Below, piece after piece: positions 62,425 to 64,000 of a stretch of DNA of 64,000 nt; the first letter of the stretch is position 1, and every line of letters begins with the position of its first letter. A model generated the notes under the pieces. It saw only the letters and a list, made by a program, of their open reading frames with translations, was not told where the DNA came from and ran no database searches. This DNA is from Prorocentrum cordatum (lineage: Eukaryota; Sar; Dinophyceae; Prorocentrales; Prorocentraceae): assembly GCA_963575745.1 (NCBI GenBank), contig CAUYUJ010019627.1, positions 434,164-498,163 on the forward strand. The letters run 5' to 3'. A program made the translations under genes and the position numbers.

Positions 62425-63480
62425 CTCGAGGGCGGACGGCGCGCGTCCCTCGAGACGCGACCGCGCGGCCCCGCCCGCGCGAGCGACGCGCGGCGGGCCG
62501 CCGAGCCTGCGGGCGCCCGCGGGCGGCCGCGACGCGGCCTCAGAGGCGCCGCCGCGAAACCGCGGCGCCAGCTGGGGCGGCGGCTGGGGAGCTCCGCGGA
62601 AGCCTCGGCGGCCCGCGAACTCACGCTGCCCAGAGGACGAGGTCGGCGAAAGGGGCGCCCTTCCATCTCCAGGCGACTCGCAGGAGGTGCGTGTGCTCCT
62701 CCACCGTCCGTCTCGTTAATGCCGCGTCGCGTGTCCAAGCGCTCCTCCAAGATTCTTCGTGAGCATGTGGTGATGGCTGCGGCTCCGTGCTCGACGACGG
62801 CAGCCCTGCCCTCCTGGTCCTGGCGCGGAGCTGGGGAGCTCTCGTGGCTCCAAGCTCCTTCCCACGCGAGTGGCCGCCACCGCGGGGGCCGCGGGCGCTG
62901 GCCCGCCCCCACTACGGGCCCGCTCTGGCGCGCCTCCCGCAGCCCCTCCTGCGCCGATGGTGACGGCCATTCCTGTCCTCTCGGCCTTGACCCCGTCCCG
63001 TCGCCGCGAGGAGCCGCGGACCTTGCCCCGCCCCCGCTGCTGCTGGCCCACGCTGGCGGGCCGCCTGCAGCCGCTCCTGGGTCTGCGGCGACTGGGCCAT
63101 CTTCACTGGGGACCGACTCCTCGTCCTGCGAGATCCTCGCGCCCGAAGCGGCCTCCACGGGGGTCGCGAGACTTGGCCCGCTGCTCTGGCGAGGTCGGTC
63201 TGCTGGGCCCCACTGGCGAGCTCGCTCTGCTTGGCCTGATCTCGACCGCTTGCTGAACGCCCCCTCTCGCGCAGCTCGCGCCCGCCCTGGCTCTGCGCCC
63301 TCCCCCTCCAACAAAAACACGCACAAACAAAAAAGCGGCCCCTGCTGCGCGAAACCACGAAACACGAGAAAACCGACTCGAGGGGCAGACGCTGGGGGGA
63401 GCGAGTGGGCACCTGCTGGCCCCAGAGCCCCTGGCTTTCTAGGATGCCTTGTGGTCTCCCAGCTGCCCATGACTGCCACG
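62425..63480 (-). CDS. Weak coding candidate, GC-rich
   Basis: Both strands are open for over 400 codons. The minus reading has somewhat more natural stretches (EESVPSEDGPVAADPG, CSRRILEERLDTRRGINETD). The plus reading has others (PRRVSKRSSKILREHVVMAA). Composition alone could keep both open. Splice sites, domain and start are not identifiable. Recorded so the stretch is not blank. Confidence 0.2.
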
Positions 63481-63538
63481 TCGCCTCCTGGGCGCCCTCG
63501 AAGGTCGCGCAGCGCGGTTCTTCGCGCTCCGCGTAGTG

Positions 63539-63961
63539 CTACGTGGCGCGGGAGAATCGGGTAGGCTGGCGCTCACTGGCGGGGGTTGTGCGCCCCGCTG
63601 AGAAGTGCATGCCTCCTGTCCAGCGCTGCCTGGTGCTGGTGGATCCGAAGGCTGGCACCCTCTGGCGGGGGCGTGCTCGATCGCTGAGCAGCGCTACCTC
63701 CTGGCTCTCGTTGCTGGCGTCTCCGAGGTCGGGGCCCTGCCCTCTGCCGAACTTGCCTCTGTCGCCTGCCTTGGGCCACGGTCCTCTATGGATCCGACGC
63801 AGGTACTCGGCCCCAGTCGGAGCACGCGGGCGGCCGTCGGCAATCGGACACTGCCGTCGTAGTCCACGCACAAGAAGGACGGAAGAAACCGCCGCCCGCA
63901 CAGAACCAGACCACCGACGATGTTTCGACCTCCATGTTGCGGGTCTCGCGGGCAACTGCAC
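63539..63961 (-). CDS. Possible coding exon, unknown
   Basis: A 140-codon minus-strand frame ending in TAG. It reads fairly naturally (CPIADGRPRAPTGAEYLRRI, GPWPKAGDRGKFGRGQGPDL, GDASNESQEVALLSDRARPR). It agrees in strand with the other exons, but plus-strand frames over the same bases are also open. It may continue beyond the window edge. No domain. Confidence 0.3.
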   Translation of the reverse strand: MQLPARPATWRSKHRRWSGSVRAAVSSVLLVRGLRRQCPIADGRPRAPTGAEYLRRIHRGPWPKAGDRGKFGRGQGPDLGDASNESQEVALLSDRARPRQRVPAFGSTSTRQRWTGGMHFSAGRTTPASERQPTRFSRAT

Positions 63962-64000
63962 CGCCTATCTGAATTGGCGGCGCAGCTGGGCCCCGCACAA

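Overview
This 64 kb window looks like nuclear DNA of a dinoflagellate, perhaps a Prorocentrum-like species. That is an inference from five things: high GC, no bacterial gene organisation, very low coding density, all credible exons on one strand, and long introns whose ends are inverted repeats (introner-type elements). No database search could be run.

Region by region. 1-17.7 kb is almost entirely repeats: CCCAAGAGGCCCC minisatellites, a 102-bp satellite (1.37-3.78 kb) with diverged relatives at 6.4, 10.1-11.4 and 12.4 kb, an 11/12-mer GGGTCCGGGCC array, AGG tracts, two fold-back elements (8.88-9.11 and 9.13-9.26 kb), and GT/GGT microsatellites. 17.8-29.5 kb holds minus-strand exons (about 18.2-18.9, 19.6-20.4, 22.6-22.9, 25.5-26.2, 28.0-28.5 kb) separated by introner-like elements and simple repeats. 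29.5-36.1 kb is microsatellite plus a 5-kb array of a degenerate 7-mer (ACTACCC/ACTACTC). 36.6-56.1 kb holds the clearest gene, on the minus strand, with exons near 54.9-54.3, 54.05-53.24, 52.08-50.71 and 39.42-38.42 kb. The last three join in phase 0. One of its introns is 11.3 kb long and contains another minus-strand coding segment (46.65-45.10 kb), a field of small covarying hairpins, 356-bp repeats, and about 1 kb of extreme GC. 56-64 kb has two more introner-like elements, a CAGCCT hexamer satellite with an exact 155-bp higher-order period, a 73-bp tandem repeat, purine tracts and a GC-rich end with only weak coding candidates.

The most interesting signal is a dispersed family of about 0.7-1.8 kb elements (eight recognised). 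The left end is TTGACGCTTCGCG followed by CCCCACCAGCCCATCC. The right end is GGGCTGGTGGG followed by ATTN. Near the right end are conserved hairpins, and the bodies are CCCAAGATGGCC-type minisatellite. Several lie exactly between coding exons, so they appear to be the introns themselves. At two or three junctions the implied donor is GA rather than GT, or the excision boundary is not an obvious GT-AG. No tRNA, rRNA, CRISPR, bacterial operon or recognisable virus was seen.

The proteins are of unknown function. Several exons (Cys-rich N-terminal piece, HGKC/LTR piece, central CSD-like piece, SRW/HMG-like piece) remind me of large families of uncharacterised dinoflagellate proteins. That resemblance is from memory and unverified.
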